A stretch of 50,944 bases of DNA from an uncultured Pseudomonadota bacterium (GCA_902495305.1 CABUWG010000006.1:1-50944), one strand, 5' to 3'; shown: positions 23,989 through 33,317, counted from the stretch's first letter. Made by a program: numbers and translations. The notes: generated from the letters alone by a model not told the origin.

Positions 23989-24516
23989 ATGTCAAATGTA
24001 ATTAAATTTTCAGCCCTTTGTTTTTCAATCATCTTTTTTGCCGGTTGCCGGACGCAGGTGCAGCCCGCGATTGTGCCTGCCGTGGAGGTGCCGGCCGTGA
24101 AAGAAACAAAGCTCGGCATTATCGGCGCCGTCGAGCCGGTTTATTTTCTGCCGATGAAATCTCCGTTTGAGGCCAGAATCGATACCGGTGCCGAAAACTC
24201 GGCCATTGACGTGACTTCTCTCAAAACTTTTGAACGCGACGGCGAAAAATGGGTTTCTTTTGTTCTGGTTAATGACGAAACCGGCGAGAAACACCGCTTT
24301 GAAAAAGAAATTGTCCGTCAGGCTACCATCAAACGCAGCCATAAAGACGAAAAACGTCACGTTGTCATGATGGAAATCAGACTCGGAAACGAGATTATTT
24401 CTGCAAACTTCTCCCTTGCCAACCGTGAAAAGTTTGAGTATCAGGCTCTTATCGGCCGCAATATCCTGACCGGCCGCGCTATTGTTGACACTTCTGTTTC
24501 TCACACCTTAAATTAA
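23989..24516 (+). CDS. retropepsin-like aspartyl protease family lipoprotein (annotated elsewhere as 'ATP-dependent zinc protease')
   Basis: 175 aa. A hydrophobic N-terminus ends in FFAGC (lipobox, Cys20), so it is probably a lipoprotein. RIDTGAENSAI (63-73) is the retropepsin-like DTG active-site loop, and the LIGRNILTGRAIVDTS end is diagnostic of this family. It is first of three genes (17 nt to the next) with a transglutaminase-like 7TM protein and an ATP-grasp ligase, a grouping conserved in many proteobacteria. It may cleave or trim the product made by the ligase at the envelope. Confidence 0.8.
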   Translation: MSNVIKFSALCFSIIFFAGCRTQVQPAIVPAVEVPAVKETKLGIIGAVEPVYFLPMKSPFEARIDTGAENSAIDVTSLKTFERDGEKWVSFVLVNDETGEKHRFEKEIVRQATIKRSHKDEKRHVVMMEIRLGNEIISANFSLANREKFEYQALIGRNILTGRAIVDTSVSHTLN

Positions 24517-24532
24517 TCCGGACATTTATATA

Positions 24533-26080
24533 ATGAAAAAGTTTTTTTCCGTACGCTGCATCTTAACCTATCTTCTCCTTTTGTCGGCCGTATATGCCGC
24601 CTATGCCGTTTATTATAAAATCGAGTACTGGGGTTTTAATTTTGCACCCAAACAGAACACCAATGTCTGGACGATTGAAGCGCATGTGTCTTTTATGCCG
24701 AACGGAGAGCCGATTAAAGTATCGCTCGCCCGCCCGACAGCAAGCAATGAATTTAAAATTTTGGAAGAAGACGTGGTTGCCAACGGTTTTAAGGTCAGCA
24801 AAATCAACAAGAACGCGCCGCGGATTATTGCCACGGCCAAAGCCAACGTAACCGGCGAGCAAAATCTTTATTACCGCGTTTTGCTGTTTGACAATGTTGA
24901 CGGCAAAGGCCGGATTAAAGCAACTCCCCCCAAAAAGCCCGATATGCCGGTCATGGATGATCAGGTTCGCGAGGTGGCGCGGGAACTCTTAAAACTTGCC
25001 AAGGCTCAATATCCCGACGACGAATGGCCGGCAAGAATCATCAAACTTCTTAACCAGACGCCGCCAGAGCCGACCGTCGTGGCCTTTCTGCCAATGAAAA
25101 AATCTCAAAAAGACATTGCTCAGGCCGTCAAAACCCTGCTGGCAATGGAAGGCGTACCCTCCAGAATTGCCCGCGGCATCAAGCTGGTCGAAAATAAAAA
25201 ATCAATGTCCGCCGATTTGATGATTGAGGCTTACGTGAACGGAAAATGGAAGCTTTTTAACCTGAAAACCGGTGAAAAAGGTCTGCCCAAGAACTTTGTT
25301 ATCTTTCAACGCGGCGGCGACTCTCTGCTTGACGTTGAAGGCGGTGAAAACTCGGCCGTCAAATTTTCTGTGTTGAAGTCTATCACCTCTTCTTTCAAGC
25401 TGGCGGGCAAACGCGCCGAACTGGCCGATCAAAAAGTCCGGTTTGACTACTCTATTTATAACCTTCCGCTGGCCGAGCAAAACACGCTCAAATGGCTGTC
25501 TATCTTTCCGCTGGCGATTTTGGTCGTGGTTGTCATGCGCAACGTGGTCGGGATTCAGACAATGGGAACGTTTACGCCCATGCTGCTGGCAATGGCGCTG
25601 ACAAAAACCGGCTTTATCCCCGGACTGATTGCCTTTGGCGTGATTATCGCTCTCGGCCTGTTTATCCGTTTTTGGCTTTCAAAACTCAACCTTCTGCTGG
25701 TGCCCAGAATTTCCGCCGTCGTTATCTTTGTTATTCTGATTATGCAGATTCTGACGATTGTCGGTTATCAGTTTGACTTCAAAATCGGGTTGTCCGCGGT
25801 ATTCTTCCCCATCATCATTATGGCGTGGATTATTGAGCGCGCTTCCATTACCTGGGAAGAAGACGGCGCCATGAACGCCTGCCGTGAAGTTGTTTACAGT
25901 CTGATTGTTGCCATTATCACCTATTTTATTGTCAGCAGCGAATATATCCGTCACATTATGTTTGCCTTTGACGAATTGAATCTGGTTATTTTGTTTACGG
26001 TCATGCTGCTCGGCACTTATACCGGATACCGCCTGACCGAGCTGACCCGTTTTGCTCCGCTGGTTAAGGACAAGAAATAA
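24533..26080 (+). CDS. inactive-transglutaminase-like domain fused to a seven-helix membrane domain
   Basis: 515 aa. There is an N-terminal anchor (residues 8-26), then a periplasmic part of about 290 residues. ALLAMEGVPSRIARGIKLV resembles the transglutaminase core without a clear Cys-His-Asp set. From residue 322 about seven hydrophobic helices follow (LSIFPLAILVVVVMRNVVG, GLIAFGVIIALGLFIRF and others). It matches the architecture of the 7TM/inactive transglutaminase family. Its stop overlaps the start of the ATP-grasp gene by 1 nt (TAATG), showing coupling. Confidence 0.8.
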   Translation: MKKFFSVRCILTYLLLLSAVYAAYAVYYKIEYWGFNFAPKQNTNVWTIEAHVSFMPNGEPIKVSLARPTASNEFKILEEDVVANGFKVSKINKNAPRIIATAKANVTGEQNLYYRVLLFDNVDGKGRIKATPPKKPDMPVMDDQVREVARELLKLAKAQYPDDEWPARIIKLLNQTPPEPTVVAFLPMKKSQKDIAQAVKTLLAMEGVPSRIARGIKLVENKKSMSADLMIEAYVNGKWKLFNLKTGEKGLPKNFVIFQRGGDSLLDVEGGENSAVKFSVLKSITSSFKLAGKRAELADQKVRFDYSIYNLPLAEQNTLKWLSIFPLAILVVVVMRNVVGIQTMGTFTPMLLAMALTKTGFIPGLIAFGVIIALGLFIRFWLSKLNLLLVPRISAVVIFVILIMQILTIVGYQFDFKIGLSAVFFPIIIMAWIIERASITWEEDGAMNACREVVYSLIVAIITYFIVSSEYIRHIMFAFDELNLVILFTVMLLGTYTGYRLTELTRFAPLVKDKK

Positions 26081-27036
26081 TGTTTGGCTGGTTTTCTTCT
26101 TTTGTTTCTCCCAAACGGCTCAAAGAAGTCGGTGTGATGGGCATGAATGACCGGAACTACAGTATTATTGCCAAATATAACAAGCGTCGGCTTTATCCTT
26201 TGGTGGACGACAAAGTTCAGACCAAAATTCTGGCCAACAAAATCGGCATTAACACGCCGCGGATGATCGGTGTGATTGAGTTTCAGCATCAGGTCAAAAA
26301 TATTCTGGAGATTGTCAAAGGCTACAAGGAATTTGTGGTCAAGCCGGCTCACGGCAGCGGCGGCCAAGGCGTTTTGGTCATTCGCTCCTATACCGCAGAC
26401 AGTTTTGAGACGCCGTCCGGACGCAAAATCAGCTTCAAAGAGCTGTATCAGCATGTTTCCAACATTTTGAGCGGGCTTTATTCGCTGGGCGGAAAATATG
26501 ACGTGGCGCTGATTGAAGAGCTGGTGCATTTCAGCGATATTTTCAAAAATTTCAGTTATCAGGGAATCCCCGATGTCCGCGTGATTGTGTATAAGGGTTT
26601 TCCGGCAATGTCGATGATGCGGCTTTCTACGGCAGCCTCCGGCGGTCGGGCGAATCTGCACCAAGGCGCGGTCGGCGTCGGTCTGGACATCAAAACCGGA
26701 CTTCCGCTCAGAGCCGTGATGTACAACAAGCCGATTTTAAAACAGCCGGATACGGGGGCTGACCTCATGCAGCTCAAAGTGCCGTTTTGGCGGGAACATC
26801 TGGAAATTGCCTCGCTGGGCTATGACATGACCGGACTGGGTTATATGGGGGCTGACATTGTGCTTGACCGTGACCGCGGGCCGATGATGCTGGAGCTGAA
26901 TGCCCGTCCGGGGCTGGCGATTCAGATTGCCAACGGTATCGGGTTGGCCGGACGTCTGAAAGAAATTGACAAGACTTATCCGACCGGACTGAATGCGCAG
27001 GAGCGTGTGGACTATGTTTTAGGAAAGCTGAAATAA
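26080..27036 (+). CDS. alpha-L-glutamate ligase-like ATP-grasp protein
   Basis: 318 aa, RimK-like. FVVKPAHGSGGQGVLVI is the ATP-grasp lysine/Gly-rich loop, DVRVIVYKGFPAMSMMRL the central strand and MMLELNARPGLAIQIAN the metal-binding ENxR-type end. Members of this family are predicted to add amino acids to a peptide or small molecule using ATP, in the cytoplasm. Translational coupling to the membrane protein suggests the product is passed to or through it. The substrate is unknown. Confidence 0.85.
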   Translation: MFGWFSSFVSPKRLKEVGVMGMNDRNYSIIAKYNKRRLYPLVDDKVQTKILANKIGINTPRMIGVIEFQHQVKNILEIVKGYKEFVVKPAHGSGGQGVLVIRSYTADSFETPSGRKISFKELYQHVSNILSGLYSLGGKYDVALIEELVHFSDIFKNFSYQGIPDVRVIVYKGFPAMSMMRLSTAASGGRANLHQGAVGVGLDIKTGLPLRAVMYNKPILKQPDTGADLMQLKVPFWREHLEIASLGYDMTGLGYMGADIVLDRDRGPMMLELNARPGLAIQIANGIGLAGRLKEIDKTYPTGLNAQERVDYVLGKLK

Positions 27037-27130
27037 AATTCCGCAAACTTTAGTGCAATTTTAATCTCCGGTTCCTATATTAGTTTTCAGACAGAACATA
27101 TTAAATTTACAAAATAAGAGGATTTGTGCC

Positions 27131-27781
27131 ATGAAAGCTGTTAAAAAAGTTGTCGATAGCGATAAAATTAAAGAAAAAAGCCCCAAACTTCCGAAATCGG
27201 AAACCAAGACTCTGAAAAAATCAGAGACCAAAGGGCTGAAATCTCCCGATACAAAAAAATTGGCCGTCAGTCCAACCAGAGCAAAAAAAATCAAGCATTC
27301 CTACAAGGTTAAGGACGCAGAAAACGCCCTGCTCCTCAAGCTTAAAGACGGTGATGTCGTGATTGAAATGTATCCGGACGCCGCGCCCAACCATGTCAGC
27401 CGGATTAAAGAACTGGTTCGCGCCGGTTTTTATAACGGTTTGAAGTTTCACCGCGTAATTGACGGTTTTATGGCGCAGACGGGTTGTCCGTACGGAACGG
27501 GGACAGGCGGCACCGGCACAAAGCTGAAAGCCGAATTTAACCGTAATCCGCATAAGCGCGGCACGGTTTCAATGGCTCGGGCAATGAATCCGGATTCCGG
27601 CGACAGCCAGTTCTTTATTTGTTTTGCCGATTGTCCGTGGCTGGACGGGCAATATACCGTTTGGGGCGAAGTTACCTCCGGTATGGAGTTTGTCGACCTG
27701 ATTAAACGCGGCGGCGGTGATAACGGCATGGTTTCTGAACCGGACGAAATCGTCAGTCTGGCTGTCATTGCCGACCTCTAG
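27131..27781 (+). CDS. cyclophilin-type peptidyl-prolyl isomerase with a lysine-rich N-terminal tail
   Basis: 216 aa. Residues from about 65 form a cyclophilin: KFHRVIDGFMAQTG, GTGGTG, RGTVSMARAMNPDSGDSQFFI and WLDGQYTVWGEV match the active-site blocks (Arg, Phe, Met, Gln). The first about 60 residues are Lys/Ser/Pro-rich with a repeating K-S-E/D-T-K theme and no signal peptide, which is unusual for a cyclophilin. It catalyses proline isomerisation in protein folding. The tail may bind nucleic acid or ribosomes (inference). Confidence 0.9.
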   Translation: MKAVKKVVDSDKIKEKSPKLPKSETKTLKKSETKGLKSPDTKKLAVSPTRAKKIKHSYKVKDAENALLLKLKDGDVVIEMYPDAAPNHVSRIKELVRAGFYNGLKFHRVIDGFMAQTGCPYGTGTGGTGTKLKAEFNRNPHKRGTVSMARAMNPDSGDSQFFICFADCPWLDGQYTVWGEVTSGMEFVDLIKRGGGDNGMVSEPDEIVSLAVIADL

Positions 27782-27786
27782 TCTGC

Positions 27787-28092
27787 TCGGCAGGCGCACC
27801 CAGCGGGTGAGGCTTCAATTGTCAGCGCCCTGCCCTGAGGACCGCGATGCTCTGGCGGGGTTTGTGATAGAGGGAGTCTCCTGAAGAAAAAGTACCGTCA
27901 TTCTGAGTGCAACGAAGAATCCAGTTTATAAATAAGGCTAATTTGTTTGACTGGATCCTTCGCTTCGCTCAGGATGACGAAAAAGAAGCACTGGATGACG
28001 AAGAAAGAGACTCAGGATGACCTGCACGGCAGGTGCGCGGCGGGTTGTCAGCAATGTGCTCCAGAGGCCGCGGTGCTATGGCGGGATGGGTG
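27787..28092. repeat. intergenic repeat mosaic: two copies of a GC-rich dispersed element around a palindrome
   Basis: No gene lies between 27782 and 28277. Copy A (27787-27860) and copy B (28027-28086) share CGGCAGG(C/T)GC, GCGGGT, TTGTCAGC, then GAGG(A)CCGCG(A/G)TGCT and TGGCGGG in the same order. Part of copy A (27795-27813) recurs, inverted, in the leader at 17903-17921. The palindrome at 27896-27979 lies between them. From 28093 to 28277 I see only A/G-rich sequence leading to mgtE. Confidence 0.65.
27896..27979. repeat. REP/MITE-like palindrome
   Basis: Arms of 29 nt at 27896-27924 and 27951-27979 are inverted repeats with 24 matches by my count, around a 26-nt A/T-rich centre. The right arm includes CTTCGCTTCGCTCAGGATGA. 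Degenerate pieces follow to about 28020 and another sits at 21561-21604, so the element has spread in this genome. Confidence 0.75.
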
Positions 28093-28277
28093 GGGAAGAA
28101 TGTACTTTGAAATGAAAAAAGGTTAGGGTGGCGGACAAAAGGAGACAGGGTGGCGATGGGAATGACGATTTTCGGTTTCTGTGCATATTTTGACTTTTTA
28201 GGTTTGCGGGAGGGCGCTATCGTATTAAAAAGGCCATAGCCAATGATTATCTTATAACAAAGTCAATAAAGGGAGGG

Positions 28278-29702
28278 ATGATGAAGAAAAAAATCAAAAA
28301 CAGCAAACCGACCCTGAAAAAGAGAAAAAATCTGAAAAAAATTAAGCCTTCGGGGACGATGTTAGGTCTTGGCCCCAAGATGATTAACTCGATTATTCTG
28401 GCTTTGGAAGAAGATGACAAGATTCATGTGCGCAAGATTGTCGAGGGGTTGTCGGAATATGATCTGGCCAAGCTTATTGAAGCTCTTGATCACAATCAGC
28501 GCCGCCAGCTTATTGAAATTCTCGGTTCTCATATTAATCCGGATGTTTTTCCCGAGCTTAACGAGGTTGTTCAGGAGCAGGTTATTGACAGTTTGGACGA
28601 GAACCAGATTGTTCATATCGTTAATGAGTTGGACTCTGACGAAGCCGTCGAAATTCTGGAGCATATGGACGATGATGAGCAAAAGCACATTATCAGCCGC
28701 CTGTCTCCCGAGCTTAAGCAGCAGGTTAAGTCTTCGCTTTCTTATCCGGAAGATTCCGCCGGACGTATTATGTCGCGCGAGTTTGTCAGCATGCCGGACA
28801 GCTGGTCAGTCAAAGAGGCGCGCAGTTATCTGTTGACGGCTGAAGAGCTGCCGGACGGTTTTTATGACATTTTTTTAACGGACGAGCATTTGCATCCGAC
28901 CGGACAAATTCCGTTGGACAAGCTTTTGCGTGCCAAGCCGAACGAACAGCTTTATGATATTATGGACTGTGAGGTGGTTCCGGTTGACGTTTATACCGAT
29001 CAGGAGGAAGTGGCGCATATGTTTCGCGAATACGGCTGGATGTCGGCGATGGTCGTTGATGCCAAGGGGCGTTTGGTCGGTGCGATTACGATTGATGATG
29101 TGGTTCATGTTATTCATGAAGAAGCGTCCGAAGACATTATGCATCTTTCCGGTGCGGAAGAGGGTGATGTTTACAAGCCGGTCAGCGCTATTTTTAAGTC
29201 GCGCGTTATCTGGCTGATTACCAATTTGTTTGCGACGATTGTGGCCGCTTCGGTGGTTAAGGGCTTTCAGGAGGTGATTGCCCAGATTTCGGTTTTGGCG
29301 GTTTTGATGCCGATTGTAGCGTCAATGGGCGGGACGACCGGAAATCAGACGCTGGCGGTGGTTGTGCGGGCTTTGGCGACCAAAGAGCTGACATCGCGCA
29401 ACACGCTCAGGATGATTGGCAAGGAGTTTTTGGTCGGTTTGTGCAACGGCGTGATGTTTGCCGGTCTGATTGCGCTGATTACGCGTTTATGGTTTCCGGA
29501 TCAGATGATGATCAGCGTGATTATTGCCATTGCCATGTTGTGCAATTTGACGATTGCCAGTCTGGCGGGGATTTTGATTCCGCTGCTGTTGAACAGGATG
29601 AAGGTTGATCCGGCCATTTCTTCCGGCGTGTTTTTGATTGCGGTGACGGATTCCGGCGGGTTTTTCATCTTTTTAGGGCTGGCCAAGCTTCTGTTGCTTT
29701 AA
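28278..29702 (+). CDS. mgtE: magnesium transporter MgtE
   Basis: 474 aa. A basic N-terminal tail precedes the MgtE N domain (VHIVNELDSDEAVEILEHM-type repeats), two CBS motifs (VVPVDVYTDQEEV; MVVDAKGRLVGAITIDDVV) and five C-terminal helices with VLMPIVASMGGTTGNQTL, the pore signature. It admits Mg2+ across the inner membrane and is gated by cytosolic Mg2+ through the CBS/N domains. It begins ATG-ATG after GGGAGGG; either may be used. Near the end TDSGGFF replaces the more usual TDVxGF. Confidence 0.95.
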   Translation: MMKKKIKNSKPTLKKRKNLKKIKPSGTMLGLGPKMINSIILALEEDDKIHVRKIVEGLSEYDLAKLIEALDHNQRRQLIEILGSHINPDVFPELNEVVQEQVIDSLDENQIVHIVNELDSDEAVEILEHMDDDEQKHIISRLSPELKQQVKSSLSYPEDSAGRIMSREFVSMPDSWSVKEARSYLLTAEELPDGFYDIFLTDEHLHPTGQIPLDKLLRAKPNEQLYDIMDCEVVPVDVYTDQEEVAHMFREYGWMSAMVVDAKGRLVGAITIDDVVHVIHEEASEDIMHLSGAEEGDVYKPVSAIFKSRVIWLITNLFATIVAASVVKGFQEVIAQISVLAVLMPIVASMGGTTGNQTLAVVVRALATKELTSRNTLRMIGKEFLVGLCNGVMFAGLIALITRLWFPDQMMISVIIAIAMLCNLTIASLAGILIPLLLNRMKVDPAISSGVFLIAVTDSGGFFIFLGLAKLLLL

Positions 29703-29795
29703 TTTTTATATGAATATGTTTATATAAATGCTTTATTAGTGTTGAAAATGCCGCTATGATGCATTTTGTTGACAGAAACAATACAGGAGATTTTT

Positions 29796-30272
29796 GTGTT
29801 ATTGGGTTTGATTACGGCGGCTGCGGCGATTGTTATTGACCAGCTTTCCAAGTATTGGGTTTTGAACCATGTTGTGAATGATTCCGCGGCGATTGCGCTG
29901 GCTCCGTTTTTTAATGTCGTGCGGGCCTGGAACACCGGCGTGAGTTTTTCGATGTTCAATGACGGCGGAAAGACGGGGATTGTCGGGCTGACCGTGGTGG
30001 CGCTGGTGATTGTGGCCTTTTTGCTGAACTGGCTGCGTAAGGAGAATTGCAGGCTTGTGCAGATTGCTCTCGGTATGATTATCGGCGGTGCTATCGGCAA
30101 TGTGATTGACCGTGTTCGTCTGGGCGCCGTTTTTGACTTTTTGGATTTTCATCTGGGCGGCAGCCACTGGCCGGCTTTTAATGCCGCGGACAGTTTTATT
30201 TGCATTGGTGCGATGATGATTATTATACACGGACTTTGGTTTAATGAAAAATCGACTGAGGAGAAGGCATGA
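29796..30272 (+). CDS. lspA: lipoprotein signal peptidase
   Basis: 158 aa from a GTG start that AGGAG precedes by 6-7 nt. A TTG 30 nt earlier is possible but lacks a site. Four membrane helices are evident. The catalytic aspartates are D114 (AVFDF) and D132 (FNAADS), with the GNVIDR motif (101-106) before them. It cuts lipoprotein signal peptides at the lipobox in the inner membrane. It overlaps the next lipoprotein gene by 4 nt. Confidence 0.95.
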   Translation: MLLGLITAAAAIVIDQLSKYWVLNHVVNDSAAIALAPFFNVVRAWNTGVSFSMFNDGGKTGIVGLTVVALVIVAFLLNWLRKENCRLVQIALGMIIGGAIGNVIDRVRLGAVFDFLDFHLGGSHWPAFNAADSFICIGAMMIIIHGLWFNEKSTEEKA

Positions 30273-30541
30273 TGAAAAAATTTGGTATTGCGGCAACGGC
30301 AGTTTTGGTTTGTGCGGCTTTAACGGCGTGTAATGCGACCAAAGAAAGTCTGGGCCTGAGCAAAAAGGCGCCGAACGAGTTTATGGTCAGTACCAGAGCT
30401 CCGTTATCGCTGCCGCCGGAATATAATCTGCTGCCGGTAGCGGAAGACAATTATAAAATTGAACAACAGGAAGCCCGTCAGGAAGAAACCGAAGATATGA
30501 CCGGTGCCGAGAAAAAGCTTCTGGCCAAAATGGAAAGGTAA
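30269..30541 (+). CDS. small lipoprotein, DUF3035 (BamF-like) type
   Basis: 90 aa. The signal peptide ends ALTAC (lipobox, Cys21). KKAPNEFMVSTRAPLSLPPEY matches the conserved core of alphaproteobacterial DUF3035 lipoproteins that lie after lspA and have been linked to the BAM complex. It is translated by coupling to lspA (ATGA overlap) and precedes the M16 pair. The function in outer-membrane assembly is inferred from family knowledge. Confidence 0.8.
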   Translation: MMKKFGIAATAVLVCAALTACNATKESLGLSKKAPNEFMVSTRAPLSLPPEYNLLPVAEDNYKIEQQEARQEETEDMTGAEKKLLAKMER

Positions 30542-30561
30542 CCCGAAGTCAGAGGGGCATT

Positions 30562-31902
30562 TTGATAAAATTATCTCTTAAAATGGCCGCGTTTGCGTTG
30601 GTGTTATGGAAGTTTGGTCCGGTTGAGGCCAAGCTTTTTAACGCTTCGGCCTATCAGCTTGATAACGGCATGCAGGTTGTGGTGGTGCCTAATCACAAGG
30701 CGCCGATTGTCAAGCATATGGTCTGGTATAAGGTCGGGAGCGCTGACGAAAAGCCCGGAAAAGGCGGTATTGCCCATTTGCTTGAGCATTTGATGTTTCG
30801 CGGAACAAAGAAGATTAAAGGCACGGAGCTGAACCGCATTACCGAGAATAACGGCATGGAAGCCAATGCTTTTACCGGACAGGATTATACCGCTTATCAT
30901 CAGCTGACAGATGTCAGCAAGTTGGAGTTGGCCATGTTTATGGAAGCTGACAGAATGAGCAATCTGAATTTCTCGGATGAGGATTTCGGGCTGGAGCGCG
31001 ATATTGTTTATCAGGAGCGCAAGCAGGTGGTGGAGAACAATCCGGCTTCGGTTTTTTCAGAGACTTTGCGCAAGGTGATGTGGCAGGATCATCCTTATGC
31101 CCGTCCGGTGACCGGTTCGGTGGAAGAAATTATGACCTTAACGCCCGAAGATGCCAGAAATTTTTATCAGCGTTATTATGCGCCGAATAATGCCATTTTG
31201 GTGCTTTCCGGCGATATTGAACCGGAAACGGGGTTGCGGCTGGCAAAAAAATATTACGGCGGTGCCGAGGCATCGGATCTTTCTGTTATGCCGGCGCTGA
31301 AAAAGGCGGAAGGAGATTTTTCCGCAGCATTTGAAATGGAGCTGCCTGCCGTGGCTTCTATGCGGCTGAGCAACGTCTGGCTGGCGCCTTCGGTTAATTC
31401 GGAAGATAAAAAAGACATTTATGTTTTGAGCGTGTTGTCAAAGTATTTGGGAGAAGGAAAAACTTCAAAACTGTATAAAAAGCTGGTGGACGGCAGTAAA
31501 ACGGCATTGGCGGCGGAGAGTTCATATGATTATGCCGTGCGCGGTGACGGAACTTTTACAATCAGCGCCATTCCGAGGGAAGGGGTTTCGGCAAAAGAAA
31601 TGCAGCAGGCACTGACGCAGGCTGTTAAAGAGGCCTTAAATGAAATTACGCTGGATGAAATCGCCATGACAAAGCACAGAATGCTGGCTGGTTTGGTTTA
31701 TTTGAAAGACAATCCCGGTGATGCCGCCATGATTATCGGTTCTATGATGAGTGCGGGCATGCCGTTGGCAGATATTGAAGCGCTGGCGGATTCCATTGCC
31801 GCCGTTGAGTATAAAGACGTGAAAGCCGCCGGTGAGAAACTGCTTTTGCAAAAACCGCGGGTGTTGGCTGTTGTCAAACCCAAACCGGAGGAGAAATCGT
31901 GA
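30562..31902 (+). CDS. M16 family zinc metallopeptidase, catalytic subunit
   Basis: 446 aa from a TTG start with AGAGGGG before it. A short signal peptide is present, so it is periplasmic. H72-L-L-E75-H76 is the inverted zinc motif, with the downstream Glu supplied by the VYQERKQV region. It forms the usual two-gene unit with the following non-catalytic partner (4-nt overlap). These heterodimers degrade peptides, often misfolded envelope material. Confidence 0.92.
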   Translation: MIKLSLKMAAFALVLWKFGPVEAKLFNASAYQLDNGMQVVVVPNHKAPIVKHMVWYKVGSADEKPGKGGIAHLLEHLMFRGTKKIKGTELNRITENNGMEANAFTGQDYTAYHQLTDVSKLELAMFMEADRMSNLNFSDEDFGLERDIVYQERKQVVENNPASVFSETLRKVMWQDHPYARPVTGSVEEIMTLTPEDARNFYQRYYAPNNAILVLSGDIEPETGLRLAKKYYGGAEASDLSVMPALKKAEGDFSAAFEMELPAVASMRLSNVWLAPSVNSEDKKDIYVLSVLSKYLGEGKTSKLYKKLVDGSKTALAAESSYDYAVRGDGTFTISAIPREGVSAKEMQQALTQAVKEALNEITLDEIAMTKHRMLAGLVYLKDNPGDAAMIIGSMMSAGMPLADIEALADSIAAVEYKDVKAAGEKLLLQKPRVLAVVKPKPEEKS

Positions 31903-33299
31903 TGTTTAAAAAAAGGCGCAGATGTTCTTTTTCCGGTGTTCTAAAGCTGGGCGCGGCCGGTTTGGCATTGTGGGGAGGGTATTGGGTTTATCAAAATACC
32001 TTTACCTTTAATCCTGATAAAATTTTAGAAAATTCAGAGCTTAAGCAGCGTAATTTTGAGACAAAGGTTGAAGAAGTTTTCTCCCGCAAAAATCATATAA
32101 AAGCCTATTTGTTTCAGGACAAGACCAATCCGATTATCAGTTTGCGTTTTATTTTTAAAAACGCCGGACTGGCAACGGATGATGCCGATAAGGTCGGAAT
32201 TGCGAATATGGCGGCCGCTTTATTGACGCATGGTGCGGGGGATTTGGGCAACACGCGCTTTAACGAAGAATTGGAAAACAACGGCGTGGGTCTGAGTTTC
32301 GGCGCTGACAAAGATGATTTCGGCGGAACGCTGATTACGACCAAAGACAATCGCAAGAAGGCTTTTGAACTGCTTAAAAGCGCATTGAACAATCCGCGTT
32401 TTGACAAAGGAGAGATTGAGCAGGTTCGGGCGCAGATGCTTATGGCGCTGAAGCAGCAGCAGGAGCGTCCGGAGCGGGTTTTGGAACTGGCTTTTGCAGA
32501 GGCTTTGTATAAAAACCATCCTTATGCCCGTAATCCGGTCGGGGAAAAGGAAGATATCCTTAAAATCAGCCAAGGGCAGCTCAAAGAATTTGTGGCGCGG
32601 CATCTGAGCCAAAACAATCTGGTTATCGGTGTGGCCGGCGATATTGATGCCGAAGAACTTTCGGAGGTGCTGGATGACATATTTGGCAGTTTGCCGCAGA
32701 CCGGAAGCATAAATTTTGTGCGGCCGGCAGAGATTGACTTTACGGCCGGAGAGGTGAATGTTTTGCAGAACTCGGCGCAGAATATTGCCAGATTTGCGGC
32801 GCCGGGGGTAGAAAGAAAGCATCCGGACTTTTATCCGCTGTATATTGCCAATTATATTTTTGGCGGTGCCGGTCTGAATTCGCGTCTGAATGTGGCGGCG
32901 AGAGAAAAGCAGGGGCTGACTTACGGGATTTATACCTATTTGAGTTTATCTGATAAATCAGCGCTGATCAGCGGCGGTTTTTCTTCAACGCCGGAAAATT
33001 TTGCAAAAGTGAAAGAAATTTTGCTTTCCGAATGGCAGAAATTCGGTCAGGAAGGGGTATCGGCTCAAGAACTGGAAGATGCCAAGGATTATCTTATTTC
33101 TTCTTATAATCTGCGCTTTGCTTCCATTGATGGCATTGCCGATATAGCGGCGTATATGCAGAAAGACGATTTAGGACTTGATTTTTTGCAAAAAAGGAAT
33201 GATTATGTGCGTTCCGTGACTTTGGAAGATATTAACAGGGTGATAAGAAAATACTTTAATAAAGATGTGCTATTGTTTGTAAATTCAGGAAAATTCTAA
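31899..33299 (+). CDS. M16 family peptidase-like protein, non-catalytic subunit
   Basis: 466 aa with an N-terminal hydrophobic anchor. Where the catalytic partner has HxxEH this protein reads GIANMAAALLTHGAG, so it cannot bind zinc in the same way. The substrate-side AAREKQGLTYGIYTY block (Arg/Tyr pair) is kept. This division of labour is typical of paired M16B enzymes. It starts inside the end of the catalytic gene. Confidence 0.9.
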   Translation: MMFKKRRRCSFSGVLKLGAAGLALWGGYWVYQNTFTFNPDKILENSELKQRNFETKVEEVFSRKNHIKAYLFQDKTNPIISLRFIFKNAGLATDDADKVGIANMAAALLTHGAGDLGNTRFNEELENNGVGLSFGADKDDFGGTLITTKDNRKKAFELLKSALNNPRFDKGEIEQVRAQMLMALKQQQERPERVLELAFAEALYKNHPYARNPVGEKEDILKISQGQLKEFVARHLSQNNLVIGVAGDIDAEELSEVLDDIFGSLPQTGSINFVRPAEIDFTAGEVNVLQNSAQNIARFAAPGVERKHPDFYPLYIANYIFGGAGLNSRLNVAAREKQGLTYGIYTYLSLSDKSALISGGFSSTPENFAKVKEILLSEWQKFGQEGVSAQELEDAKDYLISSYNLRFASIDGIADIAAYMQKDDLGLDFLQKRNDYVRSVTLEDINRVIRKYFNKDVLLFVNSGKF

Positions 33300-33317
33300 T
33301 AGCAGGAGGGGTTTGGC

